A program made the position numbers and the translations under genes. A model generated the notes under the pieces. The model did not search any database. It saw nothing but the letters and a program-made list of their open reading frames with translations, and was not told the DNA's origin. A stretch of DNA of 64,000 nucleotides from Rhizobium altiplani (GTDB lineage Bacteria > Pseudomonadota > Alphaproteobacteria > Rhizobiales > Rhizobiaceae): positions 1-64,000 of the forward strand of contig NZ_LNCD01000033.1 in NCBI RefSeq assembly GCF_001542405.1. The letters run 5' to 3'. Below are positions 16,279-25,565 of this stretch, one piece after another (the first letter of the stretch is position 1; the number at the start of each line of letters is the position of its first letter).

Positions 16279-17214
16279 CTAGTTGCTGGCCCGATATGGG
16301 GTTGGCAGGAAGCCGAGGCTTGCCAGTGTACGACCGAGCGACACGAGCAGCGGATGGCTTGCCGGCAGCAGCCGCCGGGTCCTGAGGAACAGCGCCATCG
16401 ATCGAAGGCAGCCGGCGCCGAGACTGAGCGCGTTTTTTGCAATCACCCTGATGGCCGACGTGCTGTGGATCCGATCGATAACATAATTGATGCTTCCGGT
16501 GCGCAGCGAGCGCTTCATCAGGAAACGGGCCGAGACGCGTTCCTCGGGTACGAATTCGCGGATAACCGCCTCGGCGCACCACCAGGTCTTGAAGCCGGCC
16601 ATGCGGCATCTCGTAAAGAACTCCATGTCGCCACCGCCCAGAAAGTTGAAGCGGACATCGAAAAGCGGCGAAGCAAGACCGGCAAATACGCGGCGGTGGA
16701 TCAGGCAGTTGCCGGAACCGTGGATCTGATCAATTGCCCGGGTCGAGCCTTCAATCGAGCCGAAGAGCAGATGCTGGGTGACTGCGTCGGACACTGGTAC
16801 TTCGAACTGCCGGACAACAGGCCCGCCGACGATGTCGGCACCCTCCCGCCGAGCCGTGCCAACGATTGCGGCAAGCCAACCGGGCATGGCCATTTCATCG
16901 TCATCGATCATCAGCAGAAACTCGGCCTCCGGAAAGCCAGCCATTGCCTCGCCGAACGCACGGTTGATGGCATGGCAATTGCCCTGCCGCTCTTCGGTGG
17001 TGACCAGGAATGGCAGGCCGGCCGCGGTGAGAAATTCGCGGGCAAAGTGGGCGCCGGCCGGGTTGGCTGCGTCGTTGTCGACAACGACGATGGCGAAGGG
17101 GAAATCGGTCACCTGCTCGGCGAGCGATGTCAGGGTGCGCGCCAGCCATTCCGGTCGACGAAACGTCGGGATGCAAACGACTGCCTCAACGGACCCCTTG
17201 CTTTCCTGCATCAT
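16279..17214 (-). CDS. Glycosyltransferase family 2
   Basis: A 311-residue GT-A enzyme. It shows VVCIPTFRRPEWLARTL at the N-terminus, FAIVVVDNDA near residue 39, LLMIDDDEMAMPGWL near residue 100 as the metal site and LGGGDMEFFTRC near residue 190 as the acceptor region. A C-terminal hydrophobic stretch (SLGAGCLRSMALFL) may touch the membrane. It is convergent with the DUF6492 gene, 6 bases away, and upstream of the Wzy-like gene on the same strand by order of transcription. It probably extends the exopolysaccharide repeat unit; the sugar is not deducible. Confidence 0.85.
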   Translation of the reverse strand: MMQESKGSVEAVVCIPTFRRPEWLARTLTSLAEQVTDFPFAIVVVDNDAANPAGAHFAREFLTAAGLPFLVTTEERQGNCHAINRAFGEAMAGFPEAEFLLMIDDDEMAMPGWLAAIVGTARREGADIVGGPVVRQFEVPVSDAVTQHLLFGSIEGSTRAIDQIHGSGNCLIHRRVFAGLASPLFDVRFNFLGGGDMEFFTRCRMAGFKTWWCAEAVIREFVPEERVSARFLMKRSLRTGSINYVIDRIHSTSAIRVIAKNALSLGAGCLRSMALFLRTRRLLPASHPLLVSLGRTLASLGFLPTPYRASN

Positions 17215-17308
17215 CCAAACCTCGATCGCGCAGAGATTGTTCGCCTTGCGGCGTTAGCCGACTTGGCCCGGCTATTGGCGGTGAAGCTGTAATTGGCTGG
17301 CGCCCACT

Positions 17309-18697
17309 CTACAATCGACGGCTGAGTATGAGGTTAACGGGCCTTCTCAGAACCGTTGCGTCGATCCGAGGCGCGGGGACGGGAGTAACGCGCGATCCTG
17401 GTGCGTCAGCCTCCTTGACGACAAGCCCGGCATTGGCCTGCAATCTCAAACCGAAGACCGCAATCAGCATCGTGAACCAGATCGGTCCGCTATTGCCGAA
17501 GAACGGGCTTTCGAGGCAGGCGAGAAACAGGGAAAAGAGCCAGATCCGCAAGAACAGGCGCGTCAATGCAATGTCGTTGCTGCCGGCAAGCGCGCGGCGG
17601 GCATAGCCGACAGGAAGGACCACCAGCCAGATGAAGGTCATCACGAGCGCCGGGATGCCGCCATTGATCAATTGTTCCACGTAGCCGTTGTGTGAATTGG
17701 CGGCAGTGACGGCCCAGGTGGTCATGGCTTGCCCGCTGTTGAACAAGGCGTCGGTCTGCCAGAAGGACTGAAAGCCGTAGCCAATTATAGGCCGCTCGGC
17801 GATCGCGGAGAGTGCAAGCCGCCAGATCGAGCCACGGTCGGTGAAGGTCGGATCGATGCCCGCGGAAGCAAGCAGGCTGCTGAAGGAAGGCGAGACCGCC
17901 GCAGTCAGCAAGATCAGGTTCAATCCGACAAGGCCGCCAAGAAGCATCACCACGCCGAGTTTCGTCCAGCGTTCAAGAATCCAGGCAAGCAGCAGGATTG
18001 CCGGAAGCATCGCGGCGGAGGTTTTCCCTCCGGCATGAAGCACGAAGAACCCTGCTGACAATGTAATCAAGAAGCCAAGCCGGGCGTGTCCTGACCTTCT
18101 TGCATAGAGGCCGAAGAATACGGCATAGACCATTGCAGCTGCAGCCACGTTCTTATGGCCAAAATGACCGCGCCAGTCGCCGGCAAGCGACTGCTCTAGC
18201 GCGTCGCTCGCTTGATGGATGGCGAGGTGCGGCAGGAGAAGTACGCCAAAATAGGAGAGGCCGATCGTAAAGGTCAGGCCAAGGCACATGAGCCTTGCAA
18301 ATTGCTCGCCGTTTCTTGGAATGAAGAGCATTGCGTTCGCGCACAGGCAAACAAGGATTGCGAAAACGAGGCGCCTGAAGGCTGCGCTTGGGTCGCCGGC
18401 AAAAAGACCAGTGAAGAGCAGCCAGACGAGCAGGCCCATCAGCAGGCCATATGGGCGCAGCAGCAAGTGGCGCGCGGGATTCTGCAGGACCGTGCCAAGG
18501 ACCACGGCCGACATGGCAATGACGATCAACTGATTGAAAACGTTGGACGTGCTGCCATAAGGCGTGGAAAGGCTTGTGGCGTTGGGATCGGGAAACGGGC
18601 TCAATCCGATCCAGAAGTAGCCGAAGACAGCCAGGAAGAGAAAGCCTGCAAAGGTACTGCCTTTGCCCGCAGCAACACTCTTGCCTCTGTCAGCCAT
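17309..18697 (-). CDS. O-antigen ligase/Wzy-like polymerase
   Basis: A 462-residue inner membrane protein with about ten hydrophobic helices. The Wzy_C region includes RGHFGHKNVAAAAMVYAVFF near residue 175, LSAIAERPIIGYGFQSFWQTDA and TAANSHNGYVEQLINGGIPAL near residue 335, the usual periplasmic loop of this superfamily. These proteins join lipid-linked repeats or ligate chains. With the Wzz-type protein directly upstream (8-base overlap at 18690-18697) a polymerase of the Wzx/Wzy pathway is the better reading. Confidence 0.85.
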   Translation of the reverse strand: MADRGKSVAAGKGSTFAGFLFLAVFGYFWIGLSPFPDPNATSLSTPYGSTSNVFNQLIVIAMSAVVLGTVLQNPARHLLLRPYGLLMGLLVWLLFTGLFAGDPSAAFRRLVFAILVCLCANAMLFIPRNGEQFARLMCLGLTFTIGLSYFGVLLLPHLAIHQASDALEQSLAGDWRGHFGHKNVAAAAMVYAVFFGLYARRSGHARLGFLITLSAGFFVLHAGGKTSAAMLPAILLLAWILERWTKLGVVMLLGGLVGLNLILLTAAVSPSFSSLLASAGIDPTFTDRGSIWRLALSAIAERPIIGYGFQSFWQTDALFNSGQAMTTWAVTAANSHNGYVEQLINGGIPALVMTFIWLVVLPVGYARRALAGSNDIALTRLFLRIWLFSLFLACLESPFFGNSGPIWFTMLIAVFGLRLQANAGLVVKEADAPGSRVTPVPAPRIDATVLRRPVNLILSRRL

Positions 18698-20183
18698 AGG
18701 CCTTGGCCTGGATCGCGCTCAAGCGGCGATAGTCTCGCCAAAGCCCGGACAAGACCGCGATGGCAAGGCCAAGCCCGAGGCCGACAACGCCGCCGGCGCC
18801 AGCCAGCACATAGCCCCGCGGCGGAAAGCTCCGCGCTGTCGGTACGACCGCCGGTGAAACGATCCGCACGTTGGTCGTGTCGATCTGCTGGCGTTCGGCG
18901 GCTTCTCCGGCACGTGCCATGAAGGCTTCGTAGACAGTCGCCTTGGCGCGCGCCTCACGCTCCAGTTCGCGCAGATGAATCTGCGCGGCGGTGTCCTGGA
19001 AGACCGAAGATTTCATCTGGTTTGCCTCGGAGTTCAGCGCGTCGAGTGCAGATCTTGCCTGGTCGAGTTCGGCTTTCGCGGCTTGCACGATGCGTGCCGT
19101 CTCCGCGTCGATCTGGCCCTCCAGCGCCCTGAGCTGTGGTTCGAGCGCCAGGATCATCGGATGACGGGGCCCGAGGACGGCCGATTGAGAGGTCACGCGT
19201 TGTCGCAGTGTCGAATATTGCGTGCGTAGCATCGTCATCGTTTCCGATTGCAGCGCAGACGCGTTCAGGCGGTTCTTCGGATTGGTGGACACGAGTTCGT
19301 TGTAACGCGACTGCGCCTGAATGACGCGCGCCTTGGCGTCGATCAGCTGCGTGTTCGTCTGGTTTGACATGAGGGTGCTGACGAGTTCTCCCGAACTCGA
19401 TTGCAATCCCTGTTCGCGCTTGAACGTCTCAACCGCAGCCTCTGCCTTGGCAACCTCCACCTTCAGGTCCCCGAGGCGAGCAAACAGCGAGCTCGCAGCC
19501 CGGCCGGCCCCTTCCGATTCCGCCTTGGCCAGCTCTTCCTGGAAGGCGGTCGCGATGGCATTGGTGATGGTGACTGACTTGGCCGCGTCCTGCGTCCACA
19601 CCGCGATATTGACGATGAAAGAGCGTTCGTCACGACGGGCCGTAACCCGCTTTGCCAGCGTGCGCAGCGCGTCACCTGCCGGGTCCTTGGCTTCAGGCGC
19701 AACAAACTCCGGGTCATCGGTGAGCTTCAGGTCGCCAATCACGCGGCTCAGCACGTTACCCGATGTCAGGACCCGCAGCTTGCTTTCGACATCAAGCAGC
19801 TGCGTATCCCGCTGCATGCTCTCGGAGAAGATGTCGTCAGCAACGACCCTCAGATTCGACGGGTCGACGAGAAGGTCGATTCCGGCCGTAAAACGCGGCT
19901 TCACCACAAGAACAACCGCATAGCCGGCGACAGCGCCGAGGATGGCAAAGGCAAAGATCCAGACGAGACCCGCGCGCAGCCAGTTGAGGATACGGGTCAG
20001 GTCGAACTGAAGGAGTTCTTGAAAGACCGAGGGCCAGTTGTCTGAGGAAGGGGTGGAAGCAGGGGCGGGCGCGACTTTCAGCACCGGCCGCGGCGATGCG
20101 GCACCGTCATCCTTTTCCCGGCTCGTCGTCCAGCCACGCGTACTGATGACCGGAGTCTGATGTCGGGAGGCGGCTTCATACAT
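18690..20183 (-). CDS. Wzz/GumC-type polysaccharide co-polymerase without kinase domain
   Basis: About 497 residues from ATG 20183 (an upstream ATG at 20219 would add 12). Two membrane helices flank a long periplasmic part: ILNWLRAGLVWIFAFAILGAVAGYAVVL near residue 60 and GYVLAGAGGVVGLGLGLAIAVL near residue 465. The middle is coiled coil and carries PKNRLNASALQSE and VLGPRHPMILALEPQL. The protein stops at residue 497 with no Walker A or Tyr-rich tail, so it lacks the cytoplasmic kinase of ExoP. It should set chain length together with the Wzy-like protein that overlaps it. Confidence 0.87.
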   Translation of the reverse strand: MYEAASRHQTPVISTRGWTTSREKDDGAASPRPVLKVAPAPASTPSSDNWPSVFQELLQFDLTRILNWLRAGLVWIFAFAILGAVAGYAVVLVVKPRFTAGIDLLVDPSNLRVVADDIFSESMQRDTQLLDVESKLRVLTSGNVLSRVIGDLKLTDDPEFVAPEAKDPAGDALRTLAKRVTARRDERSFIVNIAVWTQDAAKSVTITNAIATAFQEELAKAESEGAGRAASSLFARLGDLKVEVAKAEAAVETFKREQGLQSSSGELVSTLMSNQTNTQLIDAKARVIQAQSRYNELVSTNPKNRLNASALQSETMTMLRTQYSTLRQRVTSQSAVLGPRHPMILALEPQLRALEGQIDAETARIVQAAKAELDQARSALDALNSEANQMKSSVFQDTAAQIHLRELEREARAKATVYEAFMARAGEAAERQQIDTTNVRIVSPAVVPTARSFPPRGYVLAGAGGVVGLGLGLAIAVLSGLWRDYRRLSAIQAKAYG

Positions 20184-20384
20184 GGCAGCGGGTTCTGATT
20201 TACATGGGCGCGGGAGCAAACCTATGGTTAAGAGACCTGATTTTCCTTAAGTATCCATTAATAGCGATTTCAATTTTCGCGTGCGCGCGAAGCAACTCTC
20301 CAATAAAAAAGAGAAGTTCAAGGCCTTGCACGCTTGCGCGGTCGAATTCTGGTTCATTTATACGCAATCCAAGGATATCCATTT

Positions 20385-21467
20385 ATGCGCAGGCGGGACT
20401 TCGTTCTCGGCGCAATGGGTGCCGGACTGGCATCCACAGGCGCGCTCGACCCTTTTGTCTGGAGTGATCTGACTGCCAGGGCGGTGCCTGCCAGAGGCCC
20501 CATTCCCTACGGTGCGGCCGTGCGCACCGATCTTCTCGACACCGAATTCGACTACAAGCAGGCCATTGTCGATCACTGCCAGCTTGTCGTCGGTGAGGGC
20601 GGATTGAAATGGTTCGACCTGCGTCCGAGCCAGGATCAGTTCGTCTTCGACCAGCCTGACCGCCTGATCGATTTTGCCGATCAAAACGGCATGCAGATGC
20701 GCGGCCACACACTTGCCTGGTATGGCGCGATGCCCGATTGGACAAACAGCATCGGGAGCGCGTCGGAAGCCGAACGCGAACTCGTCCATCACATCACCAC
20801 CGTCGTCGGACGCTATCGGGGGCGGGTTCCGAGCTGGGATGTCGTCAACGAGGCAATCGCCGAACAGCCGGAGAGTGGTGCGACGATCCGTGGCTCGATA
20901 TGGCAGGAGCGGCTCGGCAAGCGCTACATCGAGCTTGCGCTGCGCACGGCCGCCGCCGCCGATCCTTCGGCTCAGCTCGTCATCAACGATTACAACATTG
21001 AAAATCCGACACAGCAGTGCCGCGACCGGCGCCAGGCCTTGCTCGACCTGCTGCGTGATCTGAAGGACCGCGATGTGCCGCTCCACGCCGTCGGTATCCA
21101 GGGACACCTCCCTGGCGACATGGACATCGACAAGGAGGGCCTCTCGCGATTTGTCGAAGCGGTGAAGGGAATGCAGCTTGACGTTCTCGTGACCGAACTC
21201 GATGTGATCGACAACAAGCTGCCCGCCCGTGAATACGACCGGGACCAGGTCGTCGCAGCACGCGCACGCGACTTCCTCGGTGCGATTTCCGAGGCGGCGC
21301 GCCCGAGCGCCGTTCTGACCTGGGGCATCACTGATCGCTATACATGGGTGCCGATGTGGTTCAAGCGCGACGACGGCAAGCCCAACCGTCCGTTGCCCCT
21401 CGATGCCGGGTGCCGGCCGAAGGCGCTGATGAAGGTCATCGACGAATTCACGCGTGCGGCCGAATGA
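20385..21467 (+). CDS. GH10 family endo-beta-xylanase-like hydrolase with Tat signal
   Basis: A 360-residue protein from ATG 20385. The N-terminus RRRDFVLGAMGAGL is a twin-arginine signal. The TIM barrel shows MRGHTLAWYGAMPDW, SWDVVNEAI (acid/base Glu), INDYNIE, GIQGHLPG, LDVLVTELDVID (nucleophile Glu) and AVLTWGITDRYTW, all expected of GH10. Known GH10 enzymes cleave beta-1,4-xylan, but here the gene sits inside an exopolysaccharide locus and overlaps the flippase gene, so it may trim or release the polymer. The true substrate is not shown. It would act in the periplasm or outside the cell. Confidence 0.88.
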   Translation: MRRRDFVLGAMGAGLASTGALDPFVWSDLTARAVPARGPIPYGAAVRTDLLDTEFDYKQAIVDHCQLVVGEGGLKWFDLRPSQDQFVFDQPDRLIDFADQNGMQMRGHTLAWYGAMPDWTNSIGSASEAERELVHHITTVVGRYRGRVPSWDVVNEAIAEQPESGATIRGSIWQERLGKRYIELALRTAAAADPSAQLVINDYNIENPTQQCRDRRQALLDLLRDLKDRDVPLHAVGIQGHLPGDMDIDKEGLSRFVEAVKGMQLDVLVTELDVIDNKLPAREYDRDQVVAARARDFLGAISEAARPSAVLTWGITDRYTWVPMWFKRDDGKPNRPLPLDAGCRPKALMKVIDEFTRAAE

Positions 21468-22882
21468 TGTTTCGTCAGATCTCGGCATACATGATTGCGA
21501 ACGCCGTTTCGGCCCTTTTCGGGTTCGTTTCGGTCGTGCTTTTCACGCGCATGCTTAGCCCGCACGAATACGGCATCTATGTCGTGGGTACGGGTGTTGC
21601 GGGTGTCATATCGACCCTGCTTTTCGGCTGGATCAAATTCTCCGTGCTGCGCTTCGATTCCGAAGGTGGATCGAAGGATGTTCGCACGACCGCGCTCTGC
21701 GGTTACGCGGGACTGATGCTTCTCAGTCCGCTCGTCATCCTCGCGACGTGGCTCATTGCGGAGGATTCGTCGACCTATGTCGTGCCGGCCGTGTTCGTTG
21801 CCTTCATGGTCGGGTTGTTCGAGTTCGTGCAGGAAGTGTTCCGGTCTCGCCAGCAGACGGGGGCCTACATGTGGTCGGTCATCCTGCGGGCGGTGCTGAC
21901 GGTCGTCTTCTCCGCCGTCCTCGTAATGGTATTCGGCATGGGCGGGCAGGGTCTCCTTGTGAGCGTCGCCTGCTCCTATCTCGTGACCTTGTTGGTCTAC
22001 GCGCCGGGCGTCTGGCGCCGACCGCGCCATCCGTTCGATACCGGGCTGTTGAGGGAAATGATGCGCTTCGGCCTGCCGATGACCGCCTCGTCCTTCATCT
22101 TCGTGTTGCACACGGTTCTCGACCGGATGATCATCATAACCTATATCGGTGAGACGGCCGCGGGCGTCTATGGTGCCGCTGCCGATCTCGTCCGACAGAT
22201 CATCCTGTTTCCGGGCGTTGCAATCGGATCCGCAACAGTTCCGGTGGCGATCCGTTTGCTGGCGCAGGATGGCCATACGGCTGCCAACCGGCATCTGATG
22301 GAAACCGCCGAGGTGCTCCTGACAGTGCTGATGCCGATGGTCGTCGGACTGGCGCTTGTCGCGCCCGGTTTCGCAAGCCTGATCCTCGGCCCCGAGTTTC
22401 GCGATGCGGCTGCCATCCTCATCCCGATCCTCGTCTTTGCCTGGCTGTTTCGGTCCATCTCCTATCAGTTCGTGCATGTCAGTTTCCAGCTGGCGAAGAA
22501 GCCGAGCCTGATGGGCGCGCAAGGCATGATCATTCTGGCGATCAACATCATTGGCATGGTTGTCCTCGTACCGCGCTTCCAGCTTGTCGGTGCTGCTTGG
22601 GCGCTGCTGATCGCCGAGATCGGTGGCGTGATTGCCGGTTACTTCCTGTCCTATCGCGCCCATCGCTTACCGCTCGAACTCCGTCCGATCGTCAAGGTCA
22701 GTCTCGCAACCGCAACGATGGCGGTGCCGACCTTCATCGTGGGCAGGCTTCAGACCGGCAACGCTGTCTTCGACCTGACTGTGCCGATTGTCACCGGTGT
22801 CGTCGTCTATGCGGCGGCTGCGTTTGCGCTCAACCTGGCCGGCGTCCGAATGGCATTGACGAGGCGACCGCGGCCAGCCTGA
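21464..22882 (+). CDS. Wzx-like polysaccharide flippase (MATE/MVF superfamily)
   Basis: A 472-residue inner membrane protein from ATG 21464, overlapping the GH10 stop by four bases. It has about twelve to fourteen hydrophobic helices and the oligosaccharide flippase pattern: SAYMIANAVSALFGFVSVVLFTRML near the N-terminus, then RFGLPMTASSFIFVLHTVLDRMII around residue 205 and GAAWALLIAEIGGVIAGYFL near residue 375. Wzx proteins flip lipid-linked repeats to the periplasm. It completes a Wzx/Wzy/Wzz set with 17309 and 18690. Confidence 0.87.
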   Translation: MMFRQISAYMIANAVSALFGFVSVVLFTRMLSPHEYGIYVVGTGVAGVISTLLFGWIKFSVLRFDSEGGSKDVRTTALCGYAGLMLLSPLVILATWLIAEDSSTYVVPAVFVAFMVGLFEFVQEVFRSRQQTGAYMWSVILRAVLTVVFSAVLVMVFGMGGQGLLVSVACSYLVTLLVYAPGVWRRPRHPFDTGLLREMMRFGLPMTASSFIFVLHTVLDRMIIITYIGETAAGVYGAAADLVRQIILFPGVAIGSATVPVAIRLLAQDGHTAANRHLMETAEVLLTVLMPMVVGLALVAPGFASLILGPEFRDAAAILIPILVFAWLFRSISYQFVHVSFQLAKKPSLMGAQGMIILAINIIGMVVLVPRFQLVGAAWALLIAEIGGVIAGYFLSYRAHRLPLELRPIVKVSLATATMAVPTFIVGRLQTGNAVFDLTVPIVTGVVVYAAAAFALNLAGVRMALTRRPRPA

Positions 22883-23026
22883 TCGGGATCACTTTCTTTT
22901 GATCCGGCGCCGAATAGAAGGCAAGACAATGCCATTGCGACTTCCGCTAATTCTTAACGTCTCAAGTATATCGGTGAGGAATACGCACGGCGCTCTCTCA
23001 AACGGAACGCCTTGCGCGGGAGGGCA

Positions 23027-24826
23027 ATGGTGACGCAGACGGATGTGAACTCGCAAGAAGAGAAGGGGCGTTCCGCCTCTCAGCCGACGGTCTTCGGGTG
23101 GCATACCGGTTTGTTCACCGCAGCTGATGACGATGCGCCAAAGAGCGATCTCGCAGTGCTTTTCCTCAGCCCCTGGGGGCTCGAGGAGATGTGTACACGC
23201 AGGTTCTATCGCATCCTGGCGGAGCGCTTCGCTGAGATTGGTGTCGCGAGCCTCCGCTTCGACTATCCCGGAACGGTGAATTCGCTGGACGACACGTCGG
23301 CCGAACGCGGCCTGTCGGGGTGGTCCGAGGTGATCGGCAAGGCGGCTGAAGAACTCAAGACGCTGTCCGGTACCCGCAAGCTGGTCTTCATTGGTCAAGG
23401 TATCGGCGCGAGCCTCACGCTCATGCAGGCGCGTTCCGCGCCATCACTTGCAGCGATTGCCCTTCTGGCGCCGGTATTGAAAGGAAGGGCCTATCTACGC
23501 GAGCTCTCGTTGTTTTCGCGGCTCATTGATGATGGTCTTGGCATAAAGCCTGAACTGCGTGACAGCGCGCCTGGATCGATCGCCGGATTGCGCATGCCCC
23601 GTGCTGTCGCAGATGACATCAAGGAAGTCGACCTCAACAGTATCGAAACCACGGCCGCACCACATGTGTTCCTCGCCGAGCGCCCGGGCTTTGAGGCCGA
23701 TACGACGTTTCGTGATCGGCTGGCGTCGGCTGGCTGCCAGCTGCGGGCGATACCATTTTCCGGATATGATGCGCTGGTTTCCAACCCGCTGGACCAGGAA
23801 CTCCCCGAAGCGCTTGTCGATGAGCTGATCGGGTGGCTGAAATCGCTGCCGCAATACCAGGATCACCGCCCGCTTCCGGCGAAGAAACCTTCGCCGGTCG
23901 CATCGGTCCGTTCGGAGAAAATTCGCGAAACGTCCGTCCGCTTCGGTCAGGATGAACGCCTCTACGGGGTCTTGTGCGAACCCGCTGACGGTTCGATCGG
24001 CGTAACCGCCGTTATTCTGACGACGGCCTATGATCATGCCGCCGGGTGGGCGCGCTCCTCGGTCGCGATTGCGCGCGAGCTGGCAAAAGTCGGCGTGTCG
24101 TCCTTGCGCTTTGACAGCGCCGGTGTCGGGGACAGTCCGCCGGTCGAAGCCCGTCGCAAACAGGTCCTCTATGACGAGGCCCAGATTGCCGATGTCGGAA
24201 CGGCCCGGGATTATGTCGACAGTCTTGGTCTGGGCGACCGGACGTTACTGATTGGACGCTGCAGTGGCGCCTACGTCGCTTTTCGAAGTGTGCTGGCCGA
24301 TCGACGCTGGGACTCCTGCGTGATTGTCAATCCGGTTGCTTTCCGCTGGCGCTTCAAGGGCCTGCCAAGGACATTGAAGGCCTATATGAGGAATGCCCTC
24401 GATCTCGAAACGGTTCGCCGCCTCTGGACCGGTGACGTGGACCTTGGGGCGGTGACGAAGAATATCTCCATGCGTCTCGTGGACCGGATGGCGAACAGGC
24501 TGTCTTTCGTCTTCGCACCCGCCAAGCCGATCACGCAGCTTACAAAGCAGGTGCATCGCGATTTTCAGGCACTGGCCAGCCGCGGCACCCCGCTTTCGAT
24601 CATCTATACGGAAGGTGACGAGGGGCAGGAGATGTTTCGGATCAATTTTGGCGATGCGGGCGAAAAGCTCTCTGCCTATCCGAACGTTCAACTGCATCTG
24701 TTCCCGGACGCCGACCACAATCTGACGCCGCTGCCGGCACGTGAGAAGATGATTGCGCTTGTGAAGCAACAAGCTCTTTCACTTGGCAACCGCAGCGAAC
24801 GGCACATTGCAAGCGCGGTTGCGTAG
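23027..24826 (+). CDS. Tandem alpha/beta hydrolase protein with altered nucleophile elbows
   Basis: A 599-residue protein from ATG 23027 with GGGAGGG upstream. It contains two alpha/beta hydrolase-like domains, about residues 20-280 and 305-590. In domain 1 the nucleophile elbow reads GQGIG (residues 123-127), with Gly where Ser is usual. In domain 2 it reads GRCSG (410-414), with Cys in the nucleophile place. Domain 2 retains a candidate acid (YTEGDEG) and a His (DADHNLTPL). Both domains have SLRFDYPG or SLRFDSAG strands. It lies at the end of the exopolysaccharide locus and may modify acyl groups on it; that is inference. Confidence 0.8.
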   Translation: MVTQTDVNSQEEKGRSASQPTVFGWHTGLFTAADDDAPKSDLAVLFLSPWGLEEMCTRRFYRILAERFAEIGVASLRFDYPGTVNSLDDTSAERGLSGWSEVIGKAAEELKTLSGTRKLVFIGQGIGASLTLMQARSAPSLAAIALLAPVLKGRAYLRELSLFSRLIDDGLGIKPELRDSAPGSIAGLRMPRAVADDIKEVDLNSIETTAAPHVFLAERPGFEADTTFRDRLASAGCQLRAIPFSGYDALVSNPLDQELPEALVDELIGWLKSLPQYQDHRPLPAKKPSPVASVRSEKIRETSVRFGQDERLYGVLCEPADGSIGVTAVILTTAYDHAAGWARSSVAIARELAKVGVSSLRFDSAGVGDSPPVEARRKQVLYDEAQIADVGTARDYVDSLGLGDRTLLIGRCSGAYVAFRSVLADRRWDSCVIVNPVAFRWRFKGLPRTLKAYMRNALDLETVRRLWTGDVDLGAVTKNISMRLVDRMANRLSFVFAPAKPITQLTKQVHRDFQALASRGTPLSIIYTEGDEGQEMFRINFGDAGEKLSAYPNVQLHLFPDADHNLTPLPAREKMIALVKQQALSLGNRSERHIASAVA

Positions 24827-25069
24827 TGCAGTCAGTTCGCCTCCCTTGTCCGGCACCGGATTGGCGGAGTTTGGTGCCGTCTAACCGACTGTTCTAGGCT
24901 CAAGGATGACAAGCTGAATACTGTGAGAGCGCCGTGCCTCGTGGTTGCAAGCAAGGGGTTCCAACTATTGTCTGGCCGTCTCTTGATTTAGGTCCTGCTG
25001 CTTATAGATTCATATACTTAAGCGTGGAGTTCACGCGACGCCTGATAAGCTTCATATTGGGAGGTCATC

Positions 25070-25429
25070 ATGGCAATCTCTCTGATGGATGGAAGGAAAA
25101 GGCAGGATTGGGCTAACCTGGTTCTGGCGGTTTGCTTGTTTGTTTCGCCGTGGGTCATGGGATTCGCGGCCGAAGCGATGCCGAGCTGGAATGCCTGGAT
25201 CGTTGCCGTCATGCTCGCCGCTCTGGCAACGGCAGCGCTGTCGGTATTTTCCGAATGGGAGGAATGGGCAAATCTCGTACTCGGCCTCTGGCTGATTGCG
25301 TCGCCCTGGCTGCTCGGTTTCACGGCCAATGCGAACGCGATGTGGACGGTTGTCGTGCTTGGCTTGCTCGTTGCGGCCGTATCGCTGTGGGCTGTCTGGG
25401 ATGTTCATCATCCGCACGCCCACGCATAG
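25070..25429 (+). CDS. SPW repeat membrane protein
   Basis: A 119-residue protein with four hydrophobic helices and two SPW repeats: ANLVLAVCLFVSPWVMGF and ANLVLGLWLIASPWLLGF at residues 15-32 and 65-82. The C-terminus is His-rich (VHHPHAHA). SPW proteins are widespread in rhizobia and their role is unknown. It stands alone between the polysaccharide locus and chaA. The 243 bases upstream hold no recognised signal. Confidence 0.87.
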   Translation: MAISLMDGRKRQDWANLVLAVCLFVSPWVMGFAAEAMPSWNAWIVAVMLAALATAALSVFSEWEEWANLVLGLWLIASPWLLGFTANANAMWTVVVLGLLVAAVSLWAVWDVHHPHAHA

Positions 25430-25565
25430 ACCGCGGCCCGGTCCGGTCGCTGCGGTGGGCTAGGTGAGCCGTGTCCACCGCTCAAATGATGGTGTGGTCT
25501 TAATTCGCGATCAGCATTGAGCGCGAAAATATGGCGATGGCGATCGTGTCGCCGGGAACCGGCCC

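Noticed and set aside
16354..17292. A 312-residue plus-strand open frame opposite the GT2 gene
   Set aside because: The GT2 motifs are intact on the minus strand, so this frame is a shadow.
20358..21488. A 376-residue minus-strand open frame opposite the GH10 gene
   Set aside because: The plus strand encodes a full GH10 enzyme with both catalytic residues; the antisense frame is a shadow.
21338..22663. A 441-residue minus-strand open frame opposite the Wzx-like gene
   Set aside because: It is rich in His, Asp and Arg as expected from the complement of a membrane protein gene and has no family match.
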